A stretch of 64,000 nt of DNA from DATJPR01 sp963843525. Lineage in GTDB: Bacteria > Bacteroidota > Ignavibacteria > UBA10030 > UBA6906. Where the stretch lies: positions 174,312-238,311 of the forward strand of contig CAWJKM010000010.1 of assembly GCA_963843525.1 (NCBI GenBank), in the 5' to 3' direction. Positions 28,339-37,869 of this stretch are shown here, in pieces. The notes beneath the pieces are model-generated. The model did not search any database and was not told the DNA's origin. It saw only the letters and a list, made by a program, of their open reading frames with translations. The position numbers and the translations under genes are program-made. Each line of letters opens with the position of its first letter. Position 1 is the stretch's first letter.

Positions 28339-29607
28339 CTATTTTCCCAGCCACACGTCCAGCGCTGTGGTGATCCTCCTCCGCTGCTCCTCAGAAAGAT
28401 CTTTGATTTTCGTCCTGTGCGAGCCACCCTCCTTTACGATTTTGAACGCGTTGGTCTTGCCGGAAAGCTCCATCGCAGTGGCACCCCACAGATCATTCCC
28501 GCCGTAAATATAGATAATATTGTTTCCGTGATCACGCAACCAGGTGTAGACATTGTACATCGTCACGGGATTGAATTTCAGCTCTGTGTTCCTGGGGGCG
28601 AGAATGATGTTTGTCGGATTTGTCACCGTCGTCAGCAATCCCTTGAAATCCGTGATGTCATAACCATAGTACCCGATCTCGGTGTACGCCTGATACTGGA
28701 ACGGTTCGTACAGCTTTATCCCCTGGTCCGAATAGTAGAACAGAGTTGAAACCCGCTGCAGGTAATTGAACAGCGTGTCGGCAGGTGCATCGAGAGGCGG
28801 GATGGCACTGACCGAACTGCCGTATTGCCAGAACGCGCAGGGGTATTCGAGGACGCAGTACTCGTACGCCATTGTCTTTCCCAGGGAAAAGGTGAAGCGA
28901 CGTTTTGCGGCCAGAGAGTCGACCAGCGGCAGCATTTCCTTCTCGCGTTTCAACAGAGCAATCTGAAACTGTTTGATTCTTTCCCGCTCTTCTTCAGTTC
29001 CGACGGTGCGCAGGAACTTGAGAATCCGGGGATCCTCCTGTGACAGGTTCACCGGGGCGACATAGGCAACGCTCGCCTCCACATCATTCGGGTAGTAATA
29101 CCGGTAGAACAGGGTGGTTTGACCTCCCTTGCTCGTTCCGCTGCTGATCCATTTTCCGGGATAGATCTTCTTCAGCAGCATGACAACATGATGCAGATCG
29201 TCGGCGGACTGCTTTGTGGTGAGATACTTCCACTCAAGCGAATCCGGCGTCGATTTTCCGAAGAAACGATGTTCAACAATCACCTGGTTGCACTGCAGAA
29301 GAGTCGCCAGCTCTCTTGCCTTCCCCCCTCCATGGACAGCATAGCCCTCTGTTTCGAGGAGGACGGGTTTCTGAACGTCGACGTGAGCAAGAAACACCGA
29401 TTGGAGGAACACTGCCTTTCCAGGGTTTGCATGGTCGAGAGGCTGACGCACGCGGAATTCGTACCCCGCGCCAAAGATCGAATCCGTTTTCAGTGGTACA
29501 ATATCGGCAATGTCCGGAAGCGACTGTAACTCCTTGAGAAGGGCATCGTTCTGGGCAATGGCGAAGGAGGCCGCCAGGAACGTGAGAACCACCAGTTTAC
29601 GCATCAT
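28339..29607 (-). CDS. Secreted tripeptidyl aminopeptidase-like protein (family S37)
   Basis: The 422-residue protein begins MMRKLVVLTFLAASFAIAQN, a signal peptide. Features of the PS-10/S37 serine peptidase family: YEFRVRQPLDHANPGKAVFL QSV, VEHRFFGKSTPDSLEWKYL, WISSGTSKGGQTTLFYRYYY with the nucleophile Ser near residue 157, YGGNDLWGAT near 373 with the acid, and GSHRTKI near 396 with the His. Characterised members (Streptomyces) release tripeptides from the N-terminus. It may recycle peptides from glycoproteins degraded by the adjacent GH92. The stop is at 28339, and it precedes GH92 on the same strand. Confidence 0.85.
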   Translation of the reverse strand: MMRKLVVLTFLAASFAIAQNDALLKELQSLPDIADIVPLKTDSIFGAGYEFRVRQPLDHANPGKAVFLQSVFLAHVDVQKPVLLETEGYAVHGGGKARELATLLQCNQVIVEHRFFGKSTPDSLEWKYLTTKQSADDLHHVVMLLKKIYPGKWISSGTSKGGQTTLFYRYYYPNDVEASVAYVAPVNLSQEDPRILKFLRTVGTEEERERIKQFQIALLKREKEMLPLVDSLAAKRRFTFSLGKTMAYEYCVLEYPCAFWQYGSSVSAIPPLDAPADTLFNYLQRVSTLFYYSDQGIKLYEPFQYQAYTEIGYYGYDITDFKGLLTTVTNPTNIILAPRNTELKFNPVTMYNVYTWLRDHGNNIIYIYGGNDLWGATAMELSGKTNAFKIVKEGGSHRTKIKDLSEEQRRRITTALDVWLGK

Positions 29608-29898
29608 GCCGAAGTCCCCTCAAACGAGATTTTTCACCACTTCACAAATGTCGCGAGCCGGAGAAGCTCCCGCTGTTCGACGACGACTTTCCCTGCGTCG
29701 ATCCCCGACCATAGCGGCGCCCGCTGTGCGCACCGTGCACTGCTTCTGGAATCGGGCAAGCGACCTGAACGCAAGGTAAATATATTCCGCGAGGAAAACG
29801 AGATCTCCCGGTTGCAGGTTGACAGCATGGTGTCCTCGCTTCTCTTCTTCCTTTGACGTACCTTGGTCGCGTGTCCAGATTATCCAGAGGCTACGACC

Positions 29899-30375
29899 AT
29901 GAAACGCATCATTCTCCTCCCTGCTCTTCTCCTCCTCCTTCTTTTTTCCGCTTGCACACGCCAGAGTGCCGAGCACCCGTATGTCGAGCGCGGTATGTCG
30001 CGGACCGAAGTCACGAACATCATGGGTGCTCCGGTGAGGGTAGACAGCATACAGCATGTTCTCACGTTCAATTTGGGGCACATGAGCAGTGACATCCTCG
30101 ATTCTCTCCGTCGCACGCTTGACGAGACTGAGGCGGGAAGGATGCTCATGGGTCATCCCGTCGATTCTTCCCTGGTCAATATTCATTACTTCAATTGGTA
30201 CTACGGACCCGAGGTGATCGATACGATGTTCACGTTCGATTCCACCGAATCGCCCAAACCGGGACTGGACAAATTCTGGTATGTGATTACCAAGCAGCGG
30301 GCGGTCACCTTCGACGGGGACGGGGGACGGGTCACAGCGAGGGGATTTCTGGTGTTGAAGGTGGCTCAGCGCTAA
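29899..30375 (+). CDS. BamE/SmpA-like lipoprotein
   Basis: The 158-residue protein starts MKRIILLPALLLLLLFSACT with the lipobox FSAC; AGAGG lies eight bases before the ATG. The phrase VERGMSRTEVTNIMGAPVR resembles the short SmpA/OmlA (BamE-like) repeat that is often found on small lipoproteins, while the rest (FNWYYGPEVIDTMFTFDSTE) has no name I recognise. It could be an assembly or inhibitor-like lipoprotein of the envelope. It is divergent from the S37 peptidase gene. Confidence 0.65.
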   Translation: MKRIILLPALLLLLLFSACTRQSAEHPYVERGMSRTEVTNIMGAPVRVDSIQHVLTFNLGHMSSDILDSLRRTLDETEAGRMLMGHPVDSSLVNIHYFNWYYGPEVIDTMFTFDSTESPKPGLDKFWYVITKQRAVTFDGDGGRVTARGFLVLKVAQR

Positions 30376-30547
30376 GCTTTACGGGCAACCGCACTGCCGA
30401 CAAGCATGAGCAGGTCGAGGCCGGCATGCCTGCCACAGAGTTTTTGATCTTTTCTTTACGCGTGGTCCTTCATTCTTTGCAGCCCTTTCATTGCGATCGG
30501 GCCTCCGCCGTTCTATTTTAGACCTCGTGAAGAGTGTCGGAGGCCTT

Positions 30548-30802
30548 ATGTTGACTTTGGGAATCTGGTTTGCAGCAGCCTTCCTGTATGTGATGCACAC
30601 GGTGCGTCTCGCGGTCCTCATCCGGCATTCAGAATCCCTGCACCCACAACCGTCGGCTCAGGAGGAAGACTTCCTGAACCATCTGCCGCTGAGGAATGAA
30701 TCATTGAGCCCCCGGAAGGGGATGGCCGATCAGGACGAGTCACATCCCACTCATCGCTGGACGCACCGGAACATCGAAGGGCATGACGCAAATCGATCCT
30801 AG
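30548..30802 (+). CDS. Small membrane protein, uncertain
   Basis: A frame of 84 residues beginning MLTLGIWFAAAFLYVMHTVR, a single membrane span, preceded by GGAGG four bases before the ATG. The remainder is hydrophilic, His-rich and charged. It overlaps the stop of the convergent ATP-pyrophosphatase gene by 4 bp. It is not conserved with anything I recognise and might be spurious. Confidence 0.35.
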   Translation: MLTLGIWFAAAFLYVMHTVRLAVLIRHSESLHPQPSAQEEDFLNHLPLRNESLSPRKGMADQDESHPTHRWTHRNIEGHDANRS

Positions 30803-31464
30803 ACTTCCACAAGATCGCAATAGTAGAACCTGTTTTCTCGCAGGACCTTCTCTCCCAGACTGATCTGAATTCGCTTCTTGAAGATTGGGCCGTCATACAC
30901 AAACGTGTGATACTCGCCGTTCTCACCGCACGGGTCAGCGCCGGGGGGCAACTCCGACAGAAACGATTCGTCGATCTCTCTGCCAGCGAGGTGCTCTCCC
31001 AGAACCGTCGTGTCAACACAAGTAGTGACTGCCTTGAATCCGGCTGCAATAAAAGAACGGGCCAGTTCCTTTGTCTCCCTTTTCCAGATGGGAAACAGGC
31101 AGCGCATATTCGCTGAACCAAGCTTCTCTTCCCTGTACTTCCGCAAATCCTCCAGAAAAATGTCCCCAAATACCACGGACGAAACACCTGAGTCCTGATA
31201 CTTTGCAAGTGCTTTTGCCATGCTCGACTCATACTCTTCATTGGACGCATTCTTCGGGATGGACACTTCTTCAAGCGGCAGGCCGATCGACTCTGCCTGT
31301 CGCTCAAGGAGAGTCCGTCTCACCCCGTGCATACTGACTCTTTGATAGTCTCTGGTCACAGTAGTCATCAACGCAGCCACTTCATAGCGTTGGCTGCTCA
31401 GAGTTTCAGCAAGCGCCAGGGCGCTGTCTTTCCCGCCGCTCCACGACACCAGAACACGTTCCAT
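30799..31464 (-). CDS. Dph6-type ATP pyrophosphatase (diphthine-ammonia-ligase-like)
   Basis: The 221-residue protein starts MERVLVSWSGGKDSALALAE, in which SGGKDS is the PP-loop of ATP pyrophosphatases. The FGDIFLEDLRKYREEKL and LFPIWKRETKELARSFI stretches and the GENGEYHTFVYDGP ending are typical of the Dph6/MJ0570 family. In eukaryotes Dph6 amidates diphthine on EF2; the bacterial members have no known substrate. A GGAGGAGAGG ribosome-binding site precedes ATG 31462-31464, so I use this start rather than 31506. It has no operon partner. Confidence 0.88.
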   Translation of the reverse strand: MERVLVSWSGGKDSALALAETLSSQRYEVAALMTTVTRDYQRVSMHGVRRTLLERQAESIGLPLEEVSIPKNASNEEYESSMAKALAKYQDSGVSSVVFGDIFLEDLRKYREEKLGSANMRCLFPIWKRETKELARSFIAAGFKAVTTCVDTTVLGEHLAGREIDESFLSELPPGADPCGENGEYHTFVYDGPIFKKRIQISLGEKVLRENRFYYCDLVEV

Positions 31465-31577
31465 CCTCTCCTCCAATCCGTCCAATGGCAGGGGCCGGGC
31501 TGCCATGCCAGGGACCCTGTGAGATTACTTTCACCTGTGCTCAGAGGACACGCCTCGCCCGCCCACGGCGGTTGGCG

Positions 31578-32243
31578 TCAACCTGTTCTGTCCTTGAATA
31601 ATGTGTTGCCTTTGACCAACCATGAAATACCGAATGCGAAGAGGGCAACAGATTCCAGAATCAACACCGGATTCAAATTCGCGATGGCGGTACTCCGAAA
31701 AGCCAGTGTGTACACTATGTTGCAAACAATTGTGATAATCAATACCGCACCGCATGCACGGTAGATCGTATTCCTTCGTCTTTTTTCCTTCCCAAGAGCA
31801 CCTGGTCCACGTCTCGTAAAGAGGATTGTCGAATAGAAGGACAATGAAAGGAAAAATAGTGCGGCGAACGTCAAATGGAGATATTCGGATATATTATCGT
31901 CGATAAGAAACATTCCAACTTTAACGACCTTCCCCGAGTACATCGCTGTGGGGAAGATGATCATGCCCAACGCGAACGCCCCACTGATGTTTCCAACGAC
32001 GTTATCGATTTTTTCGTAACCGTTATAAGATATCAGAAACAGGGAGACGGCAGAGAGCAATCCGACAAGGACGTCGCGCATGTTGGTGTAATAATAGCCG
32101 CTTAATGATCCCTGGACATGAAGTCCCTCCTGGAGAAACCCACCCACGACGACAACAAGAGGCAATGACATTGCCAGGATGCCAATCAATCTTCGCAGTG
32201 TTAAGTAGGAGATTATCAGACTCTTGTTTTGATCCTTTGACAT
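31578..32243 (-). CDS. Six-TM membrane protein (DUF998-like)
   Basis: The 221-residue protein has about six membrane spans, e.g. LIGILAMSLPLVVVVGGFL, VLVGLLSAVSLFLISYNGYE, AFALGMIIFPTAMYSGKVV and LHLTFAALFFLSLSFYSTIL. The phrase GSLSGYYYTNMRDVLVGLL resembles the DUF998/Frag1-like group of integral membrane proteins. No function is known. It is the only gene between 31.5 and 32.3 kb. Confidence 0.6.
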   Translation of the reverse strand: MSKDQNKSLIISYLTLRRLIGILAMSLPLVVVVGGFLQEGLHVQGSLSGYYYTNMRDVLVGLLSAVSLFLISYNGYEKIDNVVGNISGAFALGMIIFPTAMYSGKVVKVGMFLIDDNISEYLHLTFAALFFLSLSFYSTILFTRRGPGALGKEKRRRNTIYRACGAVLIITIVCNIVYTLAFRSTAIANLNPVLILESVALFAFGISWLVKGNTLFKDRTG

Positions 32244-32588
32244 GGTAGCACCCTTGGTTCACTGAACACATTTGTGTATAGATCCCAGGCGAAGGCGGAG
32301 CCGGATAAAAGTAACAAAGTGAGTAGGATTCCACAAGGGAAGAAGCAGTAGGCAGTATGCAGTAGGCAGAAAACGTTCTCGGCGGTACAGTAATGGCAAG
32401 GGAGAGTACGTGCGAAGAAACGGAACAGGTTTTCTACGATGGTGTTTCACGAGAGATGATAAGGATGCGGGGAGTTACAGGCTCGCGGGCAAGATCAACG
32501 GCCGGATGAGACACTACCATCCGCACTCTTCGCGGGTCCATTTGGCGGTGGGCTCGGTGATTTCCGTCCTGCATATCGGGCCCAACTC
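32244..32588. other. Intergenic region with a short tandem-like repeat
   Basis: About 345 bp. At 32344-32369 the sequence reads GCAGTAGGCAGTATGCAGTA GGCAG, a degenerate tandem of GCAGTAG/GCAGTAT. The same style of simple repeat occurs elsewhere in the window. No gene is supported. Confidence 0.45.
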
Positions 32589-32993
32589 TCAGCGGTTTTC
32601 CTTGTCTGAATTATCGGGAAAAATATCCTTCATGAGGAACCGCATCGCTTCCTCTGCGTCGCGGAACAATTTGACGTTCAAGCCCGAGTTCACGGCAACC
32701 GTCTCCATAAAATCGTGGGAGTGATCATTCGGGCTCACCAACGTGGCCACGCGCGCGAATCTGTCGATCCCTTCCATTTTTTGCATATCCGAATATGCAA
32801 ACTTGAACGTTTCCATTTCCCCGTCTGTGTTCCTTGCCTCGGTCACATCTACAAGGTATCGTCTGATCTTCAGTTGCTTACCCAGCGCATGAGCTTCCAA
32901 ATTCAGCTGCATCGCGGTCTGTCGGGTGATGTTCCCTTTAATCTTCAGGATGATGAACAAGCCGTCTGTTGAAGGGGTAATTGTGTAATCCAT
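32589..32993 (-). CDS. STAS/SpoIIAA-like protein
   Basis: The 134-residue protein starts MDYTITPSTDGLFIILKIKG after a GAGGAG site. The fold-like sequence (ILKIKGNITRQTAMQLNLEA and RRYLVDVTEARNTDG, then VATLVSPNDHSHDFMET) matches the small stand-alone STAS-like regulators of Gram-negative bacteria, which lack kinases nearby. A role in stress or signalling is possible but not shown. Confidence 0.65.
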   Translation of the reverse strand: MDYTITPSTDGLFIILKIKGNITRQTAMQLNLEAHALGKQLKIRRYLVDVTEARNTDGEMETFKFAYSDMQKMEGIDRFARVATLVSPNDHSHDFMETVAVNSGLNVKLFRDAEEAMRFLMKDIFPDNSDKENR

Positions 32994-33329
32994 GGTTGGA
33001 CTCCTCTCGGTAGGCCGAAACAGCTACGGCCATCGGGCAACAGCTGATCTACGCCGGGTACAATGGATCCCACCAACTCCCATAAAACACAAAAAGCTTC
33101 CCCCTATCCCCACGGACAGAAAAAAGCATCCCCTGTTTACCAACGAGGTTCTTCGAGAATGTACTCCAGAAAAGTGAGAAGGTCAATCGGCGGATGGCAA
33201 CGGGTTGCTCTTGTCCGTCCCCACCGATTCCCGCGCCGCTCGCCAGGCGCAGGGCAGGTGGTCGCGACTGATAATCGATAAGCAGGCAGCAGCGGCACGC
33301 AGCGGGCAAAATGCTGACCCTCTCGCTCC
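32994..33329. other. Intergenic region
   Basis: About 336 bp between the STAS-like gene (minus) and the end of the Asp-box protein gene (minus). It must hold the STAS-like gene's promoter. I saw no reliable coding sequence, terminator or repeat family member. Confidence 0.4.
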
Positions 33330-36300
33330 TTATTTCACGAGGAGCATCGTTTTTGTTTCGACATAGCTTCCGGCTTGCATTCGATAGAAGTAGATGCCGC
33401 TTGAAAGATGCGATCCATCGAATCTGAATTCATGATAGCCCGGGCCAACCTCGCCGTCCACCAACTGCCCGACAAGCTCGCCTAACGTGGTGAAGACGGT
33501 AATTCGGACCGCCGATCGCGTTGGAACTCCAAACCGAATAGTGGTTGTTGGGTTGAACGGATTGGGGTAGTTGCCTTTCAAAGTAAATGTCGATGGAATC
33601 CCGAGCTTCAGATCGGTGATCCCGGTCGCTGGTTCGAACGTGGCACTCTCCGTAATGACGCTGTCCATTGTGATAATCGCCGTCGTATCACTCCCGCTAT
33701 AGGAACCCTTCCCTGCTCCTGTCCACCCGCTGAGCTTCCATCCTGCTGATGGCCGGGCGGTGATGTGAACTTCACTGCCATATTTGAACCAGCCGCTCGA
33801 CGGTTCTACGACTCCACCGTTGTTCTGATTCATCGTCAGGAAGTAGGACGTGTCGAAGATTGCGGTATAGGTTGTACCAACCCCCGGTGTCGTGACATTG
33901 TGCGACATGGAGTCACCGTCGCTCCATCGGTTCCACGTATATTGCATTCCCGGGTGGGCAGATTGAACCGACGTGACGCTGATTCTGTGAACCGTCCCCG
34001 TTGACCAGACGAACCACTTCGTATCGGTATAGGTTGAGTCATCGACGATGAAAGTACATCCTTGCGGCGTGGCTTGAACCTTGATCAAGACATCTCCCGG
34101 AGGAGGCGGATCGACTACGAATGTCGGGATCGTTCCCCATGTGCCACCTTCGGAAAGGACATACGCCCCATTCCTCAGTATTTGTGCCCCCGCCACATGG
34201 AAGTATCTTCCTGAATCGGGCGGCATAACGGTAAAATCGAATGTGTCCTTCGCTCCTCTTGCCATATCTCGCGCGGAGGTAACCCCCTGGAAGTCGTACC
34301 CCATTTGCTTGTCTCTATCGAGCGTCAAGCCACACTCCACCCTTTGCGGAATGCTTCCTTGTTCGTTCGGATTGGTTATTTCGATGGAGACCTCGAGAAG
34401 TGTGCCGAATGGTACGTTTCCGGTTACAGGAGTATTTGTGGTCTTCTCATAGACGTTGATGTTCGACGTGTACGGCGCGTTCCTGTGGAATGTTACCGCC
34501 GTTGTTTCTGCCCCTGTTACGTTGAGCCCTTCGAGCGTCCCCCAGTATTCGCTGCCGTAGATCTTCGCAGGATTGGATGCGATGCAGTTTACCTGGATGG
34601 TATAGCCCGTATCGGTCTGCACTTCATTGAAACCGGCGGAGCCCGTTGAATCAGTGTTCTGGACCTGCAGGAACTGCGCATTTTTGTCAAAGAGGGACAC
34701 TGTTGCATTGCTACCGACGACGCCGTACCCCGGAATATTTTGGACACTGACTCGAAGCCAGCCAAAATGTGCGGCCACGGATCTCGTTATCTCTGACAAT
34801 GAACGTCTCCATACGCCGCTGGAACCGGTTCCGACAAAAAGATTTGTGTCGGAAACAGTCATTGAATTGACTGCATCCTGAGGCAAATTCTCATTGACTG
34901 CTGTCCACTTCTTTCCTCCGTCAATCGAGCAAAAGACGCCGCTATTCGAAGTGCCGGCAAACAGGCTTGCGCCGCCGTTGATGCCTGGGCCTGACACAAG
35001 AGACTGAATCACGGTGTCCGTTAGTCCGTTATTAAGAGCAATCCAACTTGTCCCGCTGTTGGTGGAACGAAAGACGCCAACATTGGTCCCAGCATAGAGT
35101 TTTGTGTCGATCTCCACCATTTTGCAGAAACTCGGAAACGGCGCATCTGCGTAAGTCCAGTTTGTGCCGTTGTTGGTAGAAACGAACACCCCCGCCGATG
35201 TCCCGGCAAAAAGATGCGTTCCGCTGGCTGCAAGAGACTTGTCGTCCCGAATAGTCATACCGGTATTGGCGGTTGTCCAGCTTATCCCGTCGTTGGTGGA
35301 GAGAAAAACACCTCCATAATAGGTCGCAGCAAAGAGATCCGTGCCTGAAAATATCAGAGCGTGGACCCAATTATGATCCGGCCAAGTAATGTCAGGCAGA
35401 CCATTGTTGACTCCATTCCATGTTGCTCCGCTGTCAACGGAACAATACACGCCGTCTTGAGTCGCGGCAAATACATTTCTCCCGGAGATCGCGAGGGCGT
35501 AAATGACGTAACTTTTGTCTGTGTGTGTGGGGAGAGTATACGGAGGCAAGCCATGGCTCGCCGAGTGCCAGTCTCTACCACTGTTGGATGAGACGAAGAC
35601 ACCGTTGTGGGAGGTACCGGCAAAAAGATTTGTACCGCTTGATTCTAAACACTGCGCAGAACCTACGGTGCTATTGATTCCCCGCCAAGAGAAGCCACTA
35701 TCAGTCGATCGAAAAATGCCGTAGTCCGTTCCAGCAAAAAAAATCGCACCGCCAGCTCCGTTCGGGCATGCCAGGAGGGAATAAACGTAACCAGTACCGT
35801 AGCCTATGCCTGTCGAAATCCAATTCGTTCCGCCGTCAGTGGAAAGGTATATGCCGAGACCACCGGTTCCGGCAACAATGGTACTATCAGAAACCACCTG
35901 ACAGGAGATGCCCGATCCACCTCCGTAGAGATTTGCCAGGCCTAAGTAGGTCCAGTTTGTCCCGAAATCTGTCGATCGGAAGAGACCGCCGTAAACCGCT
36001 GAATAGAGTGTGGTATCTCCGTTTCCGGTGGTGGAAATGGCAAGAGTCGGTTGGGCCGTAGACGGCAACCCTGAGTTCACTGCACTCCAGGTTGTGCCGT
36101 TGTCAATAGAATGGAATACACCCCCTCCCGTTGCCGCGAAGAGATGGTCTCCGACACCTGCAATAGTCCAAACAGCATTGTTGGTCAGCCCGCTATCGGC
36201 GGCCATCCAGGTTTCTCCATTGTCGGTGGAGGAAAATATCCCACCGCCTTTCGTCCCTGCGAAGAGTTTCGACCCGGAAGCCGCGAGCGTAGTAACAATC

Positions 36301-36674
36301 ATGTTGGTCAAACCGGTATTTCCGGCATGCCAGTCAGAGCCATGATTCGTCGAAATGAAAATACCGCCACCATTTGTCCCGGCTATCAGAAGCAGTCCTC
36401 CGCCGCCATCAATCGGGAGGAGGGAGAGGACATTGGCGCTGGTTAGCCCGATAGCTTTCTCGGTCCACGTTCCGCCATAGTCGGTGGAACGTTCGACATT
36501 TCCCCCTGTGAGACCTGCAAAGAGATCAATTCCACCCGACCCATTCGGAGCAAACGTGATTGCGTTCGCGTGACCGGCCCCTGATCCGCTTGTGTTGACC
36601 CATTGGGCAATCGACAGACTCACAGTGAGCAAGCTCCACAAGATCAGCAAAAGGCATCGGCGAGGGTTTTTCAT
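33330..36674 (-). CDS. Large Asp-box (BNR/sortilin-like) T9SS cargo protein
   Basis: The 1114-residue secreted protein starts MKNPRRCLLLILWSLLTVSL at an ATG with GGGGG upstream. Residues ~45-610 contain thirteen Asp-box motifs: STDYGGTW, STNHGSDW, STDNGETW, SIDNGTTW, STDFGTNW, STDGGTNW, STDSGFSW, SSNSGRDW, SVDSGATW, STNDGISW, STNNGTNW, STNSGTSW and SIDGGKKW. These form beta-propeller blades seen in sialidases and sortilin/Vps10. Next are two beta-rich domains and a GG..W-type divergent repeat (GWKLSGWTGAGKGSYSG), then the T9SS sorting domain (NYPNPFNPTTTIRFG to SYVETKTMLLVK). No catalytic sialidase residues are evident. The ncRNA cassette copy 1 lies 140 bp upstream on the same strand. Confidence 0.92.
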   Translation of the reverse strand: MKNPRRCLLLILWSLLTVSLSIAQWVNTSGSGAGHANAITFAPNGSGGIDLFAGLTGGNVERSTDYGGTWTEKAIGLTSANVLSLLPIDGGGGLLLIAGTNGGGIFISTNHGSDWHAGNTGLTNMIVTTLAASGSKLFAGTKGGGIFSSTDNGETWMAADSGLTNNAVWTIAGVGDHLFAATGGGVFHSIDNGTTWSAVNSGLPSTAQPTLAISTTGNGDTTLYSAVYGGLFRSTDFGTNWTYLGLANLYGGGSGISCQVVSDSTIVAGTGGLGIYLSTDGGTNWISTGIGYGTGYVYSLLACPNGAGGAIFFAGTDYGIFRSTDSGFSWRGINSTVGSAQCLESSGTNLFAGTSHNGVFVSSNSGRDWHSASHGLPPYTLPTHTDKSYVIYALAISGRNVFAATQDGVYCSVDSGATWNGVNNGLPDITWPDHNWVHALIFSGTDLFAATYYGGVFLSTNDGISWTTANTGMTIRDDKSLAASGTHLFAGTSAGVFVSTNNGTNWTYADAPFPSFCKMVEIDTKLYAGTNVGVFRSTNSGTSWIALNNGLTDTVIQSLVSGPGINGGASLFAGTSNSGVFCSIDGGKKWTAVNENLPQDAVNSMTVSDTNLFVGTGSSGVWRRSLSEITRSVAAHFGWLRVSVQNIPGYGVVGSNATVSLFDKNAQFLQVQNTDSTGSAGFNEVQTDTGYTIQVNCIASNPAKIYGSEYWGTLEGLNVTGAETTAVTFHRNAPYTSNINVYEKTTNTPVTGNVPFGTLLEVSIEITNPNEQGSIPQRVECGLTLDRDKQMGYDFQGVTSARDMARGAKDTFDFTVMPPDSGRYFHVAGAQILRNGAYVLSEGGTWGTIPTFVVDPPPPGDVLIKVQATPQGCTFIVDDSTYTDTKWFVWSTGTVHRISVTSVQSAHPGMQYTWNRWSDGDSMSHNVTTPGVGTTYTAIFDTSYFLTMNQNNGGVVEPSSGWFKYGSEVHITARPSAGWKLSGWTGAGKGSYSGSDTTAIITMDSVITESATFEPATGITDLKLGIPSTFTLKGNYPNPFNPTTTIRFGVPTRSAVRITVFTTLGELVGQLVDGEVGPGYHEFRFDGSHLSSGIYFYRMQAGSYVETKTMLLVK

Positions 36675-36777
36675 GGCGTGCCCCCTGACAGGATGACAGC
36701 GTGACGACAAGCTTTCAAAGCACCGTGGCTCCACATTCTGAGGAATGCGGCCATCGAGTCCGTCGGTTTAAATTTTT

Positions 36778-36813
36778 TTAAATCTAAAATCTAAATTCTA
36801 AAATCTAAAATGT
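36778..36813. repeat. ATCTAAA short tandem repeat, copy 1
   Basis: Four to five units of (A)ATCTAAA / TCTAAAATCTAAA, ending ATGTA. The same sequence, with one base different, occurs at 45331-45363. Both lie next to copies of the ncRNA cassette, but on opposite sides, so it is not part of it. Confidence 0.65.
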
Positions 36814-36926
36814 AAAAAGCCCTTCCATCAAATCACTCTGACGAACGGGCTTCATTTCAATGAGCATGGGGAAACGCCAGCCGAACCTTTCGCGCCTGCA
36901 CCCATGCCAGGTCTTCGGTTGTCCTC
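36812..36926 (-). ncRNA. Candidate structured RNA cassette, copy 1
   Basis: Inferred RNA starting about 7 bases past a TAATAT -10 box and ending at a terminator hairpin. The core has GCATGGG pairing with CCCATGC around a ~30-base loop and CCGAA pairing with TTCGG, so it is structured. The end is a stem AAGCCC...GGGCTT followed by TTTTTACA on the minus strand at 36817-36852. It shares a ~155-bp block (36832-36986 here) with the copy at 44972-45126, with only a few differences, all in the loop region or terminator arm. It is not a known family that I recognise: no SRP, 6S, tmRNA or riboswitch signature. It could be a small RNA or a leader that ends before the downstream cargo gene. Confidence 0.6.
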
Positions 36927-36932
36927 TAGTGA

Positions 36933-36961
36933 ATATTACTGTTTCCCTTTTCGATTGTCAA
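36933..36961 (-). promoter_or_regulatory. Promoter of ncRNA copy 1
   Basis: On the minus strand TTGACA at 36956-36961, 17 bases, then TAATAT at 36933-36938: a near-consensus housekeeping (sigma-70-type) promoter. The same promoter is found upstream of copy 2, unchanged. Confidence 0.7.
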
Positions 36962-37071
36962 GAAGATGTGACGGGAAGCACGAAGGATGTTATGACTCGT
37001 TAGAAATGTCATAGAGTGCCATCTTAGGACTTCCTTCATACTGCGGAATCCCCTCGATGGCGAACAAACTG

Positions 37072-37182
37072 ATGATGAGTCAAAAGGAACGAAATCACCT
37101 CTTTGTCATCAAACAAGTTACCAACGGCCGGCTTTCGACGCGCGAAGCCGCGAAACTATTGACCCTGGCCGGCGTCATGTAG
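37072..37182 (+). pseudogene. Transposase N-terminus remnant (ISNCY-like)
   Basis: A 36-codon frame (MMSQKERNHLFVIKQVTNG then RLSTREAAKLL) looks like the HTH N-terminus of ISNCY-type transposases, which start with a similar MSQKELxRLxVIxxV. It stops right where the kinase remnant begins (TAG at 37180-37182). The rest of the transposase, and the insertion sequence ends, are not visible. It is therefore a relic, which probably truncated the kinase. Identification rests on resemblance of the first 30 residues only. Confidence 0.5.
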
Positions 37183-37700
37183 GGGACGGTCCCCAGCGGC
37201 ACTCCACTCTGCGTTCCTTGTGTTCCTCCGCTTGTTCTGGCCAGGCCGAAATCCATCACTTTGGCCTGCCCGCGCTCGGTGATCATCACATTGCTGCTTT
37301 TGATGTCCCGATGCACAATGCCCTTCTCATGCGCAGCCTGCAACCCTTCTGCCAACTGGACGGCAATGGCGCGCGCCTCCTCGAGCTCCAGGGGTCCGGT
37401 CTTTATTTTCTTGTCAAGCGTCGACCCTGTGTACGCGGCCATCGCAATGAAGACGCGACCGTCGGGAGTCTCATCGATTTCATAAATCGTGCAGATATTG
37501 GGATGGTCGAGAGAGGAGGCGGCTTTGGCCTCGCGGACCAGTCGCAGCTTATCCTGCTCGTCCGCTGCGAGATGAGGGGGAAGGAACTTGAGGGCAACGA
37601 ATCGATCGAGTCGCAGGTCATGGGCCTTATAGACGATGCCCATCCCCCCTTCACCGAGCTTTTCGAGGACCTTGTAGTGAGAAACGGTCGAACCGATCAT
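37095..37700 (-). pseudogene. Truncated Ser/Thr protein kinase
   Basis: A Hanks-type kinase fragment with start MIGSTVSHYKVLEKLGEGGM G at 37700 (a typical start for these kinases). Visible motifs: Gly loop GEGGMGIVYKAHD, VALKFLPPHL with the Lys, VREAKAASSLDHPNICTIYE, HRDIKSSNVM (catalytic loop), DFGLART (metal) and the activation-segment end GTVPYMTPA. The Pro-Glu motif normally follows as SPEQ; here it becomes ARVNSFAAS..., which is the reverse complement of the transposase remnant. So the kinase lost its C-lobe at about 37170. It has no transmembrane part and cannot fold to a full kinase. Confidence 0.8.
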
Positions 37701-37869
37701 CGCTGCGCCATGGTGCTCCATGCAAACACAAGAACCCACCGGCATCGAGAGGTGGAAAAGAACATATCGATTCGAGCACGGAAAAGCAATTGGGGCAGAG
37801 TGACTGGGTCGTTCTCCCACCACACCGGCCACAGACATTCGCTGCGGGCCTCGCCCACCGCGATAGAAC

